Positions 1 through 9,960 of a stretch of DNA of 64,000 nt are shown piece after piece. Below the pieces are notes generated by a model. The model was not told the DNA's origin. It ran no database searches and saw only the letters and a list, made by a program, of their open reading frames with translations. The position numbers were made by a program, and so were the translations under genes. How positions within the stretch are numbered: the first letter of the stretch is position 1; each line of letters starts with the position of its first letter. Where the stretch lies: positions 4,898,001 to 4,962,000 of the forward strand of contig CP036526.1 of NCBI GenBank assembly GCA_007741555.1, in the 5' to 3' direction. This DNA comes from Stieleria marina. GTDB taxonomy: Bacteria > Planctomycetota > Planctomycetia > Pirellulales > Pirellulaceae.

Positions 1-388
1 ATTTTTTTCCAAGAGCGACATACTGCTTGATTCGGTCATCGATGCTGATGCCCAGATCGGGATCTTCCAGCAACGGATCCAATTCAAAGCTGACCCAACC
101 CGCGTTCCCGGCCGTCGATTCGTACACCGATGTGAATTTGGATTCGGCTTCGCTGACCAATTTGTCGGTCAACGCCCATGCGACTGCTTCGTCGTCATGC
201 CCTTCGGCCAGCAACGATTCAATTTCGCTGTCCAGGCCGCCGCCTTTGACGATTCCCGAGATAATGGCTGGATTGCTAGTCGCCCCTACGGCTCCATAGG
301 CAATATTCTGATCCACTTCGGACGGTTCGACGGAGTCCAAATAGAGTTTGGTGCCGCAGTCGATAAGTGATTGAAGTGAGTCGGACAT
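1..388 (-). CDS. tal: Transaldolase family protein, C-terminus cut off by window edge
   Basis: This is the first 129 codons of a gene that runs off the left edge. Read from the ATG at 388, the protein begins MSDSLQSLIDCGTKLYLDSV. It then has GATSNPAIIS at residues 34-43, which matches the transaldolase strand with the TSNP motif, and a GWVSFELDP stretch equivalent to the VSxEV strand. Transaldolase moves a dihydroxyacetone unit between sugar phosphates in the pentose phosphate pathway through a Schiff-base lysine. That lysine would lie in the missing part, so activity cannot be judged. The start is the first ATG after the upstream stop and precedes all conserved sequence. The gene diverges from the RND exporter on the right. 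Confidence 0.82.
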   Translation of the reverse strand, partial: MSDSLQSLIDCGTKLYLDSVEPSEVDQNIAYGAVGATSNPAIISGIVKGGGLDSEIESLLAEGHDDEAVAWALTDKLVSEAESKFTSVYESTAGNAGWVSFELDPLLEDPDLGISIDDRIKQYVALGKK

Positions 389-823
389 GGCAAGGTTTTC
401 CCCGGCAAGGCGTTGAGCTGAAAAGTACGCCGATAGTATGCAGACGTCAGACGCTGCGCTACAGCCCCGACCGGTCGTTTTTGCCCCTGGTCGGCGAAAT
501 GGGGCCAGTATAATGGGTCCGATAACTGGCCTTCGCCGCTCATAGCCCCAGCCCTGTTTCCATCCATCGTCCCGTTCCTGACCTGACAACGGGTCGCAGG
601 CACCTCGTGTTCCACCCTCGGCGCTGGCAAAAATTACGTCATCTGCACAGCCAGAACCGTATATTCAGCACGTCTTGCCAACTACGATGCCCGAGCTGCA
701 TTGAGCTAGCATGATTTACGTTTGGGCTGTAATTTACCCAACTGCCCTATTTGCCAAACATTTGCCGTCGCGACGACTCCGCCGATGCTTGGCCGCTCCC
801 AGCCCTCTGCCTTCCCGTACTTC
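389..823. other. Intergenic region between divergent genes
   Basis: This stretch separates the divergently read transaldolase and RND exporter genes, so it should carry both promoters. I could not pick out a convincing -35/-10 pair, a strong hairpin or a conserved short gene. The open frames crossing it look compositional. The extent of the gap depends on the exporter start: ATG codons at 785 and 824 and a TTG at 722 are all in frame. Confidence 0.5.
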
Positions 824-3800
824 ATGAATCAGCCTCTGCTCCAGCGACGCAGTCCTCTTGGGCTGACCTACGCGTTGTTGATTCTTACCGCTTTCTTTTT
901 TCTGATTCCGTCGGCCTTTCGTGCCGCGCGATTGAGTTTGGGACAGAAAGAAAACGACGTCAAAGATTGGCTGCCTAGTGATTTTCCCGAAACGGCGGAG
1001 CTGAATTGGTTTGCCGATCACTTCGCCGGCGAAAGTTTCGTTCTGGCGACTTGGCCGGGCTGCACCAGTGGCGACAAACGGCTGGTGATGTTGGAACAGA
1101 AACTGCGCCGCGAGACGACCGGTTTCGACGCATCGGTTGGCATGCCACCCGAAGAAGCCAAACAGTATCAACGCGCCAAAAAAACCGGCGCGGAGCTGGG
1201 TTTGCTGCAGACCAGCCGCGAACACGACAATTGGGCCGGTCTGAACGAAAAATGGTTGGCCACCCCCGACGGCACCTGGTACTACCTGACCCGCGAAGGC
1301 CGATTGTATCGTTGGGAAGAAGGCGTCAACGGGCCGGCGAAGTTGATCCGATCGATCAAACGCAAATTAGGTCGGCACGAAGTCCAAGGCACTTTCGTCA
1401 CCGCTTTTGGCGACCAGAAAAGCGATGGCACCAATCCGTTCTACAACGACCCATCGCTGATTTGCGCTTCGTTGTTTCAGAGTGTGCAAACCGGCGATTC
1501 AATCGCAGCGGATCTGTCAAAACCCGACGGCGCTCTGTGGCCCGTCGATTTGACCGAAGAAGACCGTCGCCCGATGGTCGCCAAACGACGCGCGATGGAA
1601 CGACTGACAGGCACACTGTTCGCGCCGGTGGTCGATTCCAAATTTGACTGGTCGCCCGATGCTTTTCGCAAAATCATCTCCAAATCACAAACTGGCAATC
1701 TTCCCGAACCTTTCGATCTGCTAGTCAACCAAACATTGCAGCGGATCGCCGACGACAAACTCGATGGCGACGCGGCAACGATTGCGACAGCGGATTCGGA
1801 AATTCAAAGCGAGGCGTTTTACGCCGTATTTGATGCCTTGAAATTAACACCACCGCCACGTCAAACGTGCGTGATGGTGACGTTGACGGATCTGGCAAAA
1901 GAAAACTTGGCGTTCGCGATCGGCCGCGGCGTCATGGGTGGGCCTCGCGGACGACTTTTGCAGTTAGCCGAAGAAGCCGGCGTCCAACCTGCCTCGCCAC
2001 CGTCAGTAGCACCGCCCCCGTTTAATCGCGCTGAAGTCGAATCGCTCAGCGGCGCGCCACCTTTGCGAATGGGCGGACCTCCGGTCGACAACGTCGCGAT
2101 CGACGAAGAAGGGACGATCACGCTGGTACGACTGGTTGGCTACAGCATTCTGGTCGGCATCATTTTGTCGTACATCTGTTTCGGTAGTTTCAAAATCACG
2201 CTGATGGTCTTTATCGTCGGCGGCACCGCGGCGATGCTGAGCATGTCGTTCGTCTGGTGGACGGGCGGACGCGTCGACGCGATCTTGATGAGCATGCCGT
2301 CGCTGGTCTATGTGCTGGGATTGTCCGGCGCAATCCACGTGATCAATTATTACCGGGACGAAGTCCGCGCACGCGGTAAATCGGGTGCGGCTGGCCGAGC
2401 ACTGCGACATGCCGCCATGCCATGCACGCTGGCATCGATCACCACTGCGATCGGATTGATTTCGCTGCATTCAAGTAACCTGGCGCCGATCAGCAACTTT
2501 GGTTTGTACTCGGCGATTGGTGTGATCGCGACGCTGGCAATTTTGTTTTCGTACCTGCCGGCCTCGCTGGAAGTTTTTGCTCCGAATTTCTTACAAGAAA
2601 CCAAATCGGTCAAGAAAGATGCTGACAGCACTCACGCGGAACCCGAAGAAGGCTGGCTTTCGGACGCTTGGGCCGCCGTGGGACGATGGATCACCGGTCA
2701 CCACGCCTTGGTCGCGACCGTCAGTTTGGTAGCTTTAGCAATCGCTTCGTTGGGACTGTTCAAGATCCAAACGTCGGTGCAATTGCTGAAACTGTTTGAT
2801 CCCGAATCGCGCATCATTCGCGACTACGCTTGGATGGAAGACAACTTTGGCAAACTGGTGCCAATGGAACTGATCGTTCGCGTCCCGCCATCCATGCAAG
2901 CCGACACGCAGGGCCAAGTCGACAAGACAGCCGACGCATCGGTTGGCAGCAAAGATGTCAAAGCGCTGTCCATGCTGGAACGCGCTCAGACGGTTTCGCG
3001 AATCACCACTGTGGTGCGCAAAACGCTGGGCGAACAAGGACTAGGCGTCGTCGGTCAAGCCATGAGCGCCGATACGTTTTTGCCACCGCTACCGGCACCG
3101 ACCAACGGTTGGTGGCCCACGATCTCCAAATTCAACAGCGAACTGCTGGGTGGTCGCGACGAATTGCTCAACAGCGACTACGTTCGCATCGAACACGATG
3201 GCCCGTTTCGCGACAGCGAACTTTGGCGAATCAGCCTACGTGTCGGCGCGCTGTCGGACACCGACTACGGCTACTTCATCTCGACGCTGCGAACCGTCGT
3301 GGAACCTGTCTTGCGAGCACATGACACTCGCGACGAATTGATCGCCAAGCTTGCCATCCAAGGCGAAAAACGGCTTTCCGGTAAAGACAAAGTCTTTGTG
3401 ATCGGCCGTCGACAACCAGAATCGCTGGCCACAGCAAAGTTGTTTCACCCTGAACTGCTGACTGAACACGAACCGGGCGACCAGTCGACCGACGTGGGCG
3501 CGATCGACACGCAAGCGATCTATCTGGCCACGCTGAACGAACTACTGGCCGGAGTCGAAGTCCCCAAACCAAAATGGGTGGACCTCAATTCGCTCGAAAA
3601 ACCAGCCGAAGTCGGCGGCAAGATTTGGAATTTGATTCTGTCCAAAGCGGACGCCGTGATCTGGGTCGGAGATGAAGACTTGGAAGCCAGCGACATCGCC
3701 GGAGCCAAACACTTCATCAACGCGCAAGAGATTTTCCAAAAAGACGTGCATCCGCAGCTGGCTGCTAACAACGTGCCCGACGTCAGCGGCAGCGGTGAAA

Positions 3801-4579
3801 TCCAAGCGATCTACACCGGTGTCATTCCGGTCGTCTACAAAGCTCAGCGAACGTTGCTGTCCAGTTTGGTCCGTTCCATCGCGATGGCGTTTGTCTTGAT
3901 CGCCCTGGTCATGGTCGTGCTGCTCAATCCGGGACGTTTCCCAATGTCTTGGCTGCGACCGACCAACGCCCTAACGGGGTTGGCGGCTGGGAGCGTATCG
4001 ATGATCCCCAACGTGTTCCCCGTCTTGTTGATTTTCGGCGTGATGGGCCACCGTGGAAACCTAGTCGACATCGGCACCATGATGACCGCTTCGGTCGCGA
4101 TGGGCGTGGCGGTCGACGACACCATCCACTTCCTGTCCTGGTTCCGGTCTTACTTGGACAAAGGAATGGACCGAGTCGAAGCTGTAATCCAAACCTACCG
4201 CCGCGTCGGTCCAGCGATGACGCAAACGACGATCGTGGGTGGCTTGGGCTTGTTCGTGTTCGCATTGTCGACGTTTACACCGACCCAACGATTCGGAACC
4301 CTGATGCTGGTGTTGTTGGGAGCTGCATTGGTGGGTGACCTGATCCTGCTGCCGGCATTGCTGGCCGGGCCACTTGGAAAATGTTTCAAGCCTCGCGAGA
4401 GTTCGACGCGGACCAAGTCCCCGGTCGGCCCCAGCCCCTCCGGTGATTCTCCCTCGCCCGACGAAACCAAGAACGAATCGACTGACGAAAGCCAGCTGGA
4501 CGAATCGTCGCCGCTATTGAAAGTGCATTTCCCCAAACACACTCGCGCCGATCGCCCGCATCGCGTCAAGCGAAACTAG
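824..4579 (+). CDS. RND/MMPL superfamily exporter, large inner-membrane transporter
   Basis: A protein of about 1251 residues with the layout of RND/MMPL exporters. There is one N-terminal membrane span (LTYALLILTAFFFLIPSAF), a long periplasmic loop, and a cluster of spans around 2125-2580 containing the SSD-like stretch MPSLVYVLGLSGAIHVINYY. A second loop follows, then a second cluster around 3860-4370 with ASVAMGVAVDDTIHFLSWF, where the acidic pair is typical of proton relay in RND family 7 (HAE2/MMPL). The C-terminus is a charged cytoplasmic tail. Substrate cannot be told; lipid or hopanoid-like cargo is common in the family. The start at 824 (MNQPLLQRRSPLGLTY) puts the first span close to the N-terminus; ATG 785 and TTG 722 are alternatives, and none has a clear ribosome binding site. 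No adaptor gene is adjacent. Confidence 0.85.
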   Translation: MNQPLLQRRSPLGLTYALLILTAFFFLIPSAFRAARLSLGQKENDVKDWLPSDFPETAELNWFADHFAGESFVLATWPGCTSGDKRLVMLEQKLRRETTGFDASVGMPPEEAKQYQRAKKTGAELGLLQTSREHDNWAGLNEKWLATPDGTWYYLTREGRLYRWEEGVNGPAKLIRSIKRKLGRHEVQGTFVTAFGDQKSDGTNPFYNDPSLICASLFQSVQTGDSIAADLSKPDGALWPVDLTEEDRRPMVAKRRAMERLTGTLFAPVVDSKFDWSPDAFRKIISKSQTGNLPEPFDLLVNQTLQRIADDKLDGDAATIATADSEIQSEAFYAVFDALKLTPPPRQTCVMVTLTDLAKENLAFAIGRGVMGGPRGRLLQLAEEAGVQPASPPSVAPPPFNRAEVESLSGAPPLRMGGPPVDNVAIDEEGTITLVRLVGYSILVGIILSYICFGSFKITLMVFIVGGTAAMLSMSFVWWTGGRVDAILMSMPSLVYVLGLSGAIHVINYYRDEVRARGKSGAAGRALRHAAMPCTLASITTAIGLISLHSSNLAPISNFGLYSAIGVIATLAILFSYLPASLEVFAPNFLQETKSVKKDADSTHAEPEEGWLSDAWAAVGRWITGHHALVATVSLVALAIASLGLFKIQTSVQLLKLFDPESRIIRDYAWMEDNFGKLVPMELIVRVPPSMQADTQGQVDKTADASVGSKDVKALSMLERAQTVSRITTVVRKTLGEQGLGVVGQAMSADTFLPPLPAPTNGWWPTISKFNSELLGGRDELLNSDYVRIEHDGPFRDSELWRISLRVGALSDTDYGYFISTLRTVVEPVLRAHDTRDELIAKLAIQGEKRLSGKDKVFVIGRRQPESLATAKLFHPELLTEHEPGDQSTDVGAIDTQAIYLATLNELLAGVEVPKPKWVDLNSLEKPAEVGGKIWNLILSKADAVIWVGDEDLEASDIAGAKHFINAQEIFQKDVHPQLAANNVPDVSGSGEIQAIYTGVIPVVYKAQRTLLSSLVRSIAMAFVLIALVMVVLLNPGRFPMSWLRPTNALTGLAAGSVSMIPNVFPVLLIFGVMGHRGNLVDIGTMMTASVAMGVAVDDTIHFLSWFRSYLDKGMDRVEAVIQTYRRVGPAMTQTTIVGGLGLFVFALSTFTPTQRFGTLMLVLLGAALVGDLILLPALLAGPLGKCFKPRESSTRTKSPVGPSPSGDSPSPDETKNESTDESQLDESSPLLKVHFPKHTRADRPHRVKRN

Positions 4580-4633
4580 TCCATCTGAATAGTTCCGTTT
4601 CGCGGGCTCGATTCAGGCCAGCTTCGTGATTGC

Positions 4634-5074
4634 TTGTACTTCGAAATTTCGCCGAACGTGACGAACCCTTACGCACCGCCGTCGGCCGAGAGCCAGTTGC
4701 CGGCCGCAGCCCGCCGGTCAACGATCCCGCAGACCGTGCGGATATTGGTGACCATCGTCGGCACCAGTTTTGTTGGATTCACATTTTTGCTACTGAATTC
4801 CACACCATTGGATAAAAAGGCTGGGCTTCTATTCCTGTTCAATGTGCCTTTCGTTTTGGCTTGGATCGTTTTGGTGCTGCGATCGCATCGGCGAAGCAGG
4901 GTTGCTGGGATCGCATGCGGGATCGTGCAAGTAATTATCTCCGCGCTAATGCTGCTGCAAGGCATCGGCGACAAAGAGTTCGTCCTGGGCATCAATCTAT
5001 TCATTGCCGTCGTGCCACTGATCCTATCCGTATTTAGCCGGCCATCTTCGGAAACGGGATCGACGTTACCTTGA
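4634..5074 (+). CDS. Small multi-span membrane protein
   Basis: A 146-residue protein read from a TTG start, 54 bp after the exporter. The N-terminus (MYFEISPNVTNPYAPP) carries the NPYxPP motif that opens many short planctomycete membrane proteins. Four hydrophobic segments follow (VRILVTIVGTSFVGFTFLLL, the LLFLFNVPFVLAWIVLVL region, GIACGIVQVIISALMLLQGI, and the LGINLFIAVVPLILSVF region). I recognise no enzyme motif, so the function is unknown. The close spacing behind the exporter allows co-transcription, but nothing links them functionally. The start is uncertain because no in-frame ATG lies nearby. Confidence 0.6.
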   Translation: MYFEISPNVTNPYAPPSAESQLPAAARRSTIPQTVRILVTIVGTSFVGFTFLLLNSTPLDKKAGLLFLFNVPFVLAWIVLVLRSHRRSRVAGIACGIVQVIISALMLLQGIGDKEFVLGINLFIAVVPLILSVFSRPSSETGSTLP

Positions 5075-5296
5075 TGGCTGTAGGTCTCGTTGACGGCAAC
5101 CTCCGTTGGCCGGCCTATTTTTGCAATGCCGACAAAGCGGACCGCCACGTCACACGCGGATCCCGCCAGAATCTGATTCGCCCCCTTTCTGCGATCAATG
5201 CCCGTCCTAAGTTGGCCCCCATCAAAAGTTGAACACAGTGCCAGGATCAAGGAGAATGCATCCGACGCTTCTCTTCTCACGACAGGTCGCCCAGCA

Positions 5297-6427
5297 ATGC
5301 GAAAACGAAATGGAATCACATTCGTCGAAGCAGTAATCTTGCTGTTCTGCATTGTGATGTTGCTAGATCTGTTGTTGCCGGCGATCGGACCGCCAATACA
5401 CCACGCACGGAAAATGCAATGCGTAAACAATCTGCGTTCACTCGCACAGGCGACTATCGGCTACACGCTGAACAAGAAAGTGCTCCCCGGCCATACGATG
5501 GATTTCGGCACATTTAGTTCCGGCGTCGACCCGGGACTCAAAAACGCTGGCGGAAGCCGCATCACTAGTCATCGCAAAATTGGCACCTGGGCCGTCGCAC
5601 TATTGCCGTACCTTGACCAACAGGCAACTTGGGAGCGTTGGACGGATTCCCGGTACCCGATCGCGTTCAGCGGCGACGAGGAGTTCCCGGTGTCCCAAGG
5701 CACTGCCGGAGTCGGTTACTGCGGGCTCTCAGTTCCCAACGTGACAGTTTTTCAGTGCACAGAAGATGCAACCCTGGACAGCCATTCGCTTGGTCGCAAC
5801 AGCTACGTTGCCAACGCAGGCATGCATCCGGACTCTTCAATCGGAAGTGTCAGCCTGGCCCAGTCGATGTCCGTCGCCAACGGTTTGTTTAACAACAAAT
5901 TCGCCGGCATCGGTAGAAACGGCAAGCCGATCGCCATTGGCCCCGACGTTCACTTGGAAGACATGATGGACGGATTGGGTAGCACATTGCTGTTAAGCGA
6001 GAATGCGAACGCGATGCCTTGGCACCGAGCAGGTTTCTTTGACGCCTCCGACTTGGTAGTTCCCAACAACGCCTCCGAAATTCGATATCCTACATTCAGT
6101 CGTTACACGCACGGCCTGGTGTGGCACTATGAAGACGACAGCGCAAACACCAAAGCACCGCCGGTGAATCCGGTTCATTTGGTCAACGGCGTGCCAACCA
6201 GCTCCGAATTGGAGACCCTGAAAATGTCGCCGATCAACTGCGCCAATCTGGCGCGCCCCTCGTCATTTCATCAAGGCATCGTTCACGCCGTTTTCGCAGA
6301 CGGTGCCGTACGAACGATCACTGACTCAATTGACTACCGCGTCTACCAAGCCATGCTGACACCTTGCGGCAGCAAGAGCGACGTCCCGGATCCGACATTT
6401 GTCTTGACCGACGAAATCGCAGAGTAG
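5297..6427 (+). CDS. DUF1559 (prepilin-like) domain protein
   Basis: This 376-residue protein starts with a prepilin-like leader (MRKRNGITFVEAVILLFCIVMLLDLLLPAI): a basic tip, a FxxxE-type junction and one hydrophobic helix. CVNNLRSLAQATIGY follows, the divergent equivalent of the DUF1559 signature NNLKQIGLAxHNY. Near the end, HQGIVHAVFADGAVRTI is the family's C-terminal HxxxxxxxFxDG element. DUF1559 paralogues are greatly expanded in planctomycetes, and their exact role is not settled; a pseudopilin or cell-surface role is the usual inference. I chose ATG 5297 over the longer frame from 5198 because it places the leader directly at the N-terminus. Confidence 0.8.
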   Translation: MRKRNGITFVEAVILLFCIVMLLDLLLPAIGPPIHHARKMQCVNNLRSLAQATIGYTLNKKVLPGHTMDFGTFSSGVDPGLKNAGGSRITSHRKIGTWAVALLPYLDQQATWERWTDSRYPIAFSGDEEFPVSQGTAGVGYCGLSVPNVTVFQCTEDATLDSHSLGRNSYVANAGMHPDSSIGSVSLAQSMSVANGLFNNKFAGIGRNGKPIAIGPDVHLEDMMDGLGSTLLLSENANAMPWHRAGFFDASDLVVPNNASEIRYPTFSRYTHGLVWHYEDDSANTKAPPVNPVHLVNGVPTSSELETLKMSPINCANLARPSSFHQGIVHAVFADGAVRTITDSIDYRVYQAMLTPCGSKSDVPDPTFVLTDEIAE

Positions 6428-6772
6428 ATTCGCCCACCAAGCAGGTCAGCACGTGCTTGATGATCGCGAAGAGCTCTAGCCCCCGACAAGTCTTGCAGCT
6501 TGGATCGCTGAAAAACCCATTTGGTAACCCCGGCAGTAATCGAATCGTCGCGTTAAATGTTGAATCAATCGCAATCAACGAAAACAACCGAATTTCCAGA
6601 CGCATTGCGAAGTATCCGTTCGATCAGCACTCACCGCAGTGCTGGACATTTGTGATCGCACTCGGTTGTGATCGCACTCGGTTGGGTGAAAATTGACAGC
6701 GCAGCGACTGCGGACAGTATCATAATCGACTCCCCCCTCCCTCCTTCTGACCCACCAGATCTTTGCAACACC
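6428..6772. other. Intergenic region with a short tandem duplication
   Basis: The gap lies between the DUF1559 gene and the secreted hydrolase, both on the plus strand. It holds a two-copy 16-bp tandem repeat at 6651-6682 and a pyrimidine-rich stretch just before the hydrolase start. I see no convincing gene or intrinsic terminator here. Confidence 0.5.
6651..6682. repeat. Two perfect tandem copies of a 16-bp unit
   Basis: The unit TGTGATCGCACTCGGT occurs at 6651-6666 and again at 6667-6682 with no spacer or mismatch. It lies about 90 bp before the hydrolase start. It may be a slippage product or a doubled regulator site; the core GTGATCGCAC is nearly a dyad (GTG..CAC), which favours a protein-binding site only weakly. 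Confidence 0.8.
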
Positions 6773-8776
6773 ATGATGACCATCCGATCTTTTTTGCAGA
6801 GACGTTGCGTACCCACCGCCGCCTGGCTAACGAGTGCTTGCCTGCTGCTCGCCCCAATCGAACTCTCCGCTCAATCCGATACGGTTGGCGACACGACCCA
6901 AGGAGACGCCTTGGTCGCGGAGTATTTCCAACTCGAAACGGCGGCTCTGTCGACTGACGTGGTCACACCCGGAATGACACGTGACGAACTGGAAAAGCAA
7001 CAAGCCATTGATCGATCACGGTTGGCGGACATGTTGGGCTTGGATCCGATGCCCGAACGAACACCGCTGAATGTCACAACGGTCGACTCGGAAACACGCG
7101 ATGGATTTCGGCTGGAACGATTGCATTTCCAACCTTCGCCGGGCCTGTACGTTGCTGCCAATTTGTACTTGCCATTGGAAGTCGACGAACCGCTGCCAAC
7201 CATTCTTTATGTTTGCGGTCATTCGCGGCAAATCAAGGACGGCGTTAGCTTTGGCAATAAAGCCGGCTACCATCACCACGGCGTTTGGTTTGCCCGAAAC
7301 GGCTACGTTTGCTTGATCATTGACACTATCCAGTGGGGCGAATTTCTGGGTGATCATCACGGCACCTATCGTCTTGGCCGCTGGTGGTGGAACAATCGCG
7401 GGTACACGCCCGCGGGAGTCGAAGCATGGACCGGGATGCGAGCGTTGGACTACTTGGAAACGCGCAAGGAAGTCGACGCGGATCGATTTGGTATCACAGG
7501 CAGATCCGGCGGCGGAGTCTATTCGTGGTGGACGACGGCGCTGGACCAACGAATCAAAGTGGCGGTGCCGGTCGCGGGCATCACGACGCTGCACGACCAT
7601 GTCGTCAACGGCTGCGTCGAAGGCCACTGTGATTGCATGTTTATGGTCAACACTTATCGCTGGGACTACCCACGCGTTGCGGCGTTGGTAGCACCGCGTC
7701 CGCTGCTGATTTCCAACAGCGACAAAGACGGCATCTTTCCCTTGGAAGGCGTCGTGGAAACGCACCGCCAGGTCCGCGACGTTTACCGACTGTACGGGGC
7801 CCCCGACAAATTGGGCCTTCAGATTACCGAAGGACCACACAAAGACACACAGGAGCTTCGCGTCCACGCGTTCCGATGGTTCAATCGGTTCTTGAAAAAC
7901 GAAGACGCACTGATCACGATGCCGGCCGCTAAATCACTGGACTCCAGCGAGCTTCGCGTATTCAATCCACTTCCCGCCGATGAGCGGGTAACGACTGCTG
8001 ACGAGTGGTTCGTTTCCAAGGCGAGTCAAACGTCCCAGTCGCCCAAAAAACGAATGCAATTGCTGCAAGAGAAAACGTTTGCGGGTTGGCCTTCCGATTC
8101 CGATCGGGTTAGTGCCAAACCGGCGAAGATTGTGACACGCTCGCGGGACACGGTGAAATGCGAGATGTACGAATTCACCAGCCAAATCCCCTACCGATTT
8201 CAAATGTTCGTCCTCACTGACGCATCGAATTCCCAACCCATTGAAAACGTCGTCATCGAAGCCTTGGATCAGGAACGCTTCGAGCAGGTCGGAAAAGGAA
8301 TCGGCTTCTTGTTTCAGAAAGAAGGCGGCGAACGCCAAGGAAAAGCCGAGTTCGATTCACTGAAAGCACATCTTTCAAAGTCTCCGCATTCTGTCTTCGT
8401 GTTCTTCGCGCCACGCGGAATCGGTGCCACCGAATGGTCACGCAACGAAAGAACGCGAACGCACATTCGACGGCGTTTCATGCTGCTGGGGCAAACGGCC
8501 GATTCGATGCGAATCTGGGATGTTCGACAAGCGATCGCAGCAGTCCGCCAGATACCAAATCTTGCTGACGGCGATTTGCGGCTTGTGGGACACAGAAACG
8601 CGGCCGCATGGGCCGTCTACGCGAGCCTGTTCGATGAACCCGTCAACGAATTGGAACTGATCGACTTAGCCCCGACCAACCGAGAAGGGCTTTCGCTGCT
8701 AAACGTCAGCCGAATCGCCGAGATCGACGATGTCGTGAAGATGGCTGGCGAGCGTGCAAAGCTGATCAAGAACTAG
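6773..8776 (+). CDS. Secreted alpha/beta hydrolase (acetyl-xylan-esterase/dienelactone-hydrolase type)
   Basis: The protein is about 667 residues. A signal peptide (hydrophobic core AAWLTSACLLLAP, cut near LSAQS) implies export. The fold is alpha/beta hydrolase: TILYVCGHS near residues 143-151, the nucleophile elbow GITGRSGGGVYSWW with Ser245, an acidic residue in SNSDKDGIFP, and a histidine in EGPHKDTQE. That gives a plausible Ser-Asp-His triad, as in the large planctomycete acetyl xylan esterase-like and S9-like hydrolases. The C-terminal 250 residues look like a second, degenerate alpha/beta domain (VFFAPRGIGATEW, LRLVGHRNAAAWAVYA) in which the nucleophile position reads GHRNAA, so it is probably inactive. 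The likely substrate is an esterified polysaccharide, by inference. ATG 6773 and 6776 are adjacent; either may be used. Confidence 0.75.
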   Translation: MMTIRSFLQRRCVPTAAWLTSACLLLAPIELSAQSDTVGDTTQGDALVAEYFQLETAALSTDVVTPGMTRDELEKQQAIDRSRLADMLGLDPMPERTPLNVTTVDSETRDGFRLERLHFQPSPGLYVAANLYLPLEVDEPLPTILYVCGHSRQIKDGVSFGNKAGYHHHGVWFARNGYVCLIIDTIQWGEFLGDHHGTYRLGRWWWNNRGYTPAGVEAWTGMRALDYLETRKEVDADRFGITGRSGGGVYSWWTTALDQRIKVAVPVAGITTLHDHVVNGCVEGHCDCMFMVNTYRWDYPRVAALVAPRPLLISNSDKDGIFPLEGVVETHRQVRDVYRLYGAPDKLGLQITEGPHKDTQELRVHAFRWFNRFLKNEDALITMPAAKSLDSSELRVFNPLPADERVTTADEWFVSKASQTSQSPKKRMQLLQEKTFAGWPSDSDRVSAKPAKIVTRSRDTVKCEMYEFTSQIPYRFQMFVLTDASNSQPIENVVIEALDQERFEQVGKGIGFLFQKEGGERQGKAEFDSLKAHLSKSPHSVFVFFAPRGIGATEWSRNERTRTHIRRRFMLLGQTADSMRIWDVRQAIAAVRQIPNLADGDLRLVGHRNAAAWAVYASLFDEPVNELELIDLAPTNREGLSLLNVSRIAEIDDVVKMAGERAKLIKN

Positions 8777-8903
8777 GCCGTGCATAGGGCGTGCACAGTT
8801 CGTTGGGAACTAGGGCAACGGCCGTCGGTCGTGGCGATCGGCCAGAGCGTGTTCAGCGAGAGTGTGCTTGGGAGTGCCCGTGGCTAGCGCCAGCGGCTGA
8901 AGA

Positions 8904-8930
8904 AGAACTGGCCGACATCTAACCAGTTCT
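8904..8930. terminator. Hairpin between convergent genes
   Basis: AGAACTGG at 8904-8911 pairs perfectly with CCAGTTCT at 8923-8930 across an 11-nt loop. It lies between the convergent hydrolase and sdhB genes. No clear T-run follows on either strand, so it is only a candidate bidirectional transcript end. Confidence 0.4.
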
Positions 8931-8971
8931 AGCTTGTGGCTTGCACCAATACGCGACAACCTTGCGCCGGA

Positions 8972-9823
8972 TTACTTATCAAAGAACTTCTTGATCTTGT
9001 ACATCGTCGCGGCGCGGCCAGCGCGGCCAATTGATGTCGTCAGCGGGATTTCCTTCGGACAAACCGCGACACAGTTCTGAGCGTTTCCACAAGCTTGGAT
9101 GCCACCAGGACCGGTCAGAGCTTCCAATCGCTCGCCAGCCAATGCTTTGCCGGTCGGATGATTATTGAACAACATCGCTTGCGAGATCGCGTGTGGTCCG
9201 ACGAATGATTCGTCGTAAGCGGCTTCCTTGCGTGCCTCGAACGCTTCGTCCGTCTCGCCCGCTTCTTTCTTCAGTTCGATCTTCTTGTACTGCGGACAGG
9301 CATCGACGCAGCAGCCACAACTCATGCATTGGCTGAGCGGATAGTTTTGTTCCTGTGTGTCACGAAGCTGACGCTCGCCAGGGCCCAAGTTGTAGTAACT
9401 GTCGACGGGAACCCACGCTTTGACTCGCTCAAGAGCGCGGAACAATCGCTGGCGATCGACCATCAAGTCACGAATCACTGGAAACTTGCTCATTGGTTCC
9501 AAAACCAATTCGTCTTCGTTGTCTTCCAACAAACGATCAACCAATGCACTGCAGCTTTGGCGGACGCGGCCGTTGATCTGCATCGTGCACGAACCACAAA
9601 CTTCTTCCAAACAGCCACAATCCCAAGTCACCGGAGCGACCTTCTTGCCATCGCTATTGGTAGCCTGCGAAGCGATCCGTTGCAGAACGCTGATCACGTT
9701 CAACTCCGGTTCGTACGTGATCTGGTGAAGTTCCCAGTATGGTTTTTCACCCGGACCGTCTTGGCGACGAATGCGAACTTTGATGAACTCGGGTCGTTTC
9801 TGCGAGGCGTCGAAGGCGATCAT
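8972..9823 (-). CDS. sdhB: Succinate dehydrogenase/fumarate reductase iron-sulfur subunit
   Basis: The electron-transfer subunit of complex II, passing electrons from the flavin subunit to the membrane quinone site. The 283-residue protein has the 2Fe-2S cysteine set at C69, C71, C76, C79 and C91 (in DCGCLEEVCGSCT...SC). The 4Fe-4S/3Fe-4S region begins with CMSCGCCVDACP at 166-177, followed by CGNAQNCVAVCPKEIPL. All ligands appear present. It is the last gene of the minus-strand order sdhC-sdhA-sdhB, 137 bp after sdhA. Confidence 0.95.
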   Translation of the reverse strand: MIAFDASQKRPEFIKVRIRRQDGPGEKPYWELHQITYEPELNVISVLQRIASQATNSDGKKVAPVTWDCGCLEEVCGSCTMQINGRVRQSCSALVDRLLEDNEDELVLEPMSKFPVIRDLMVDRQRLFRALERVKAWVPVDSYYNLGPGERQLRDTQEQNYPLSQCMSCGCCVDACPQYKKIELKKEAGETDEAFEARKEAAYDESFVGPHAISQAMLFNNHPTGKALAGERLEALTGPGGIQACGNAQNCVAVCPKEIPLTTSIGRAGRAATMYKIKKFFDK

Positions 9824-9960
9824 CCGTCGATCCTAAATGGTTGTGGTATCAAAATCTGTGTCAATCATGCGGTCGCGATCAGTCGCAACGCATACGCATC
9901 TGGGAATCACGAATCACCCAGCATTGTGTCGTCCAATGCCTTGCGGCGAAGCGGACCGTA

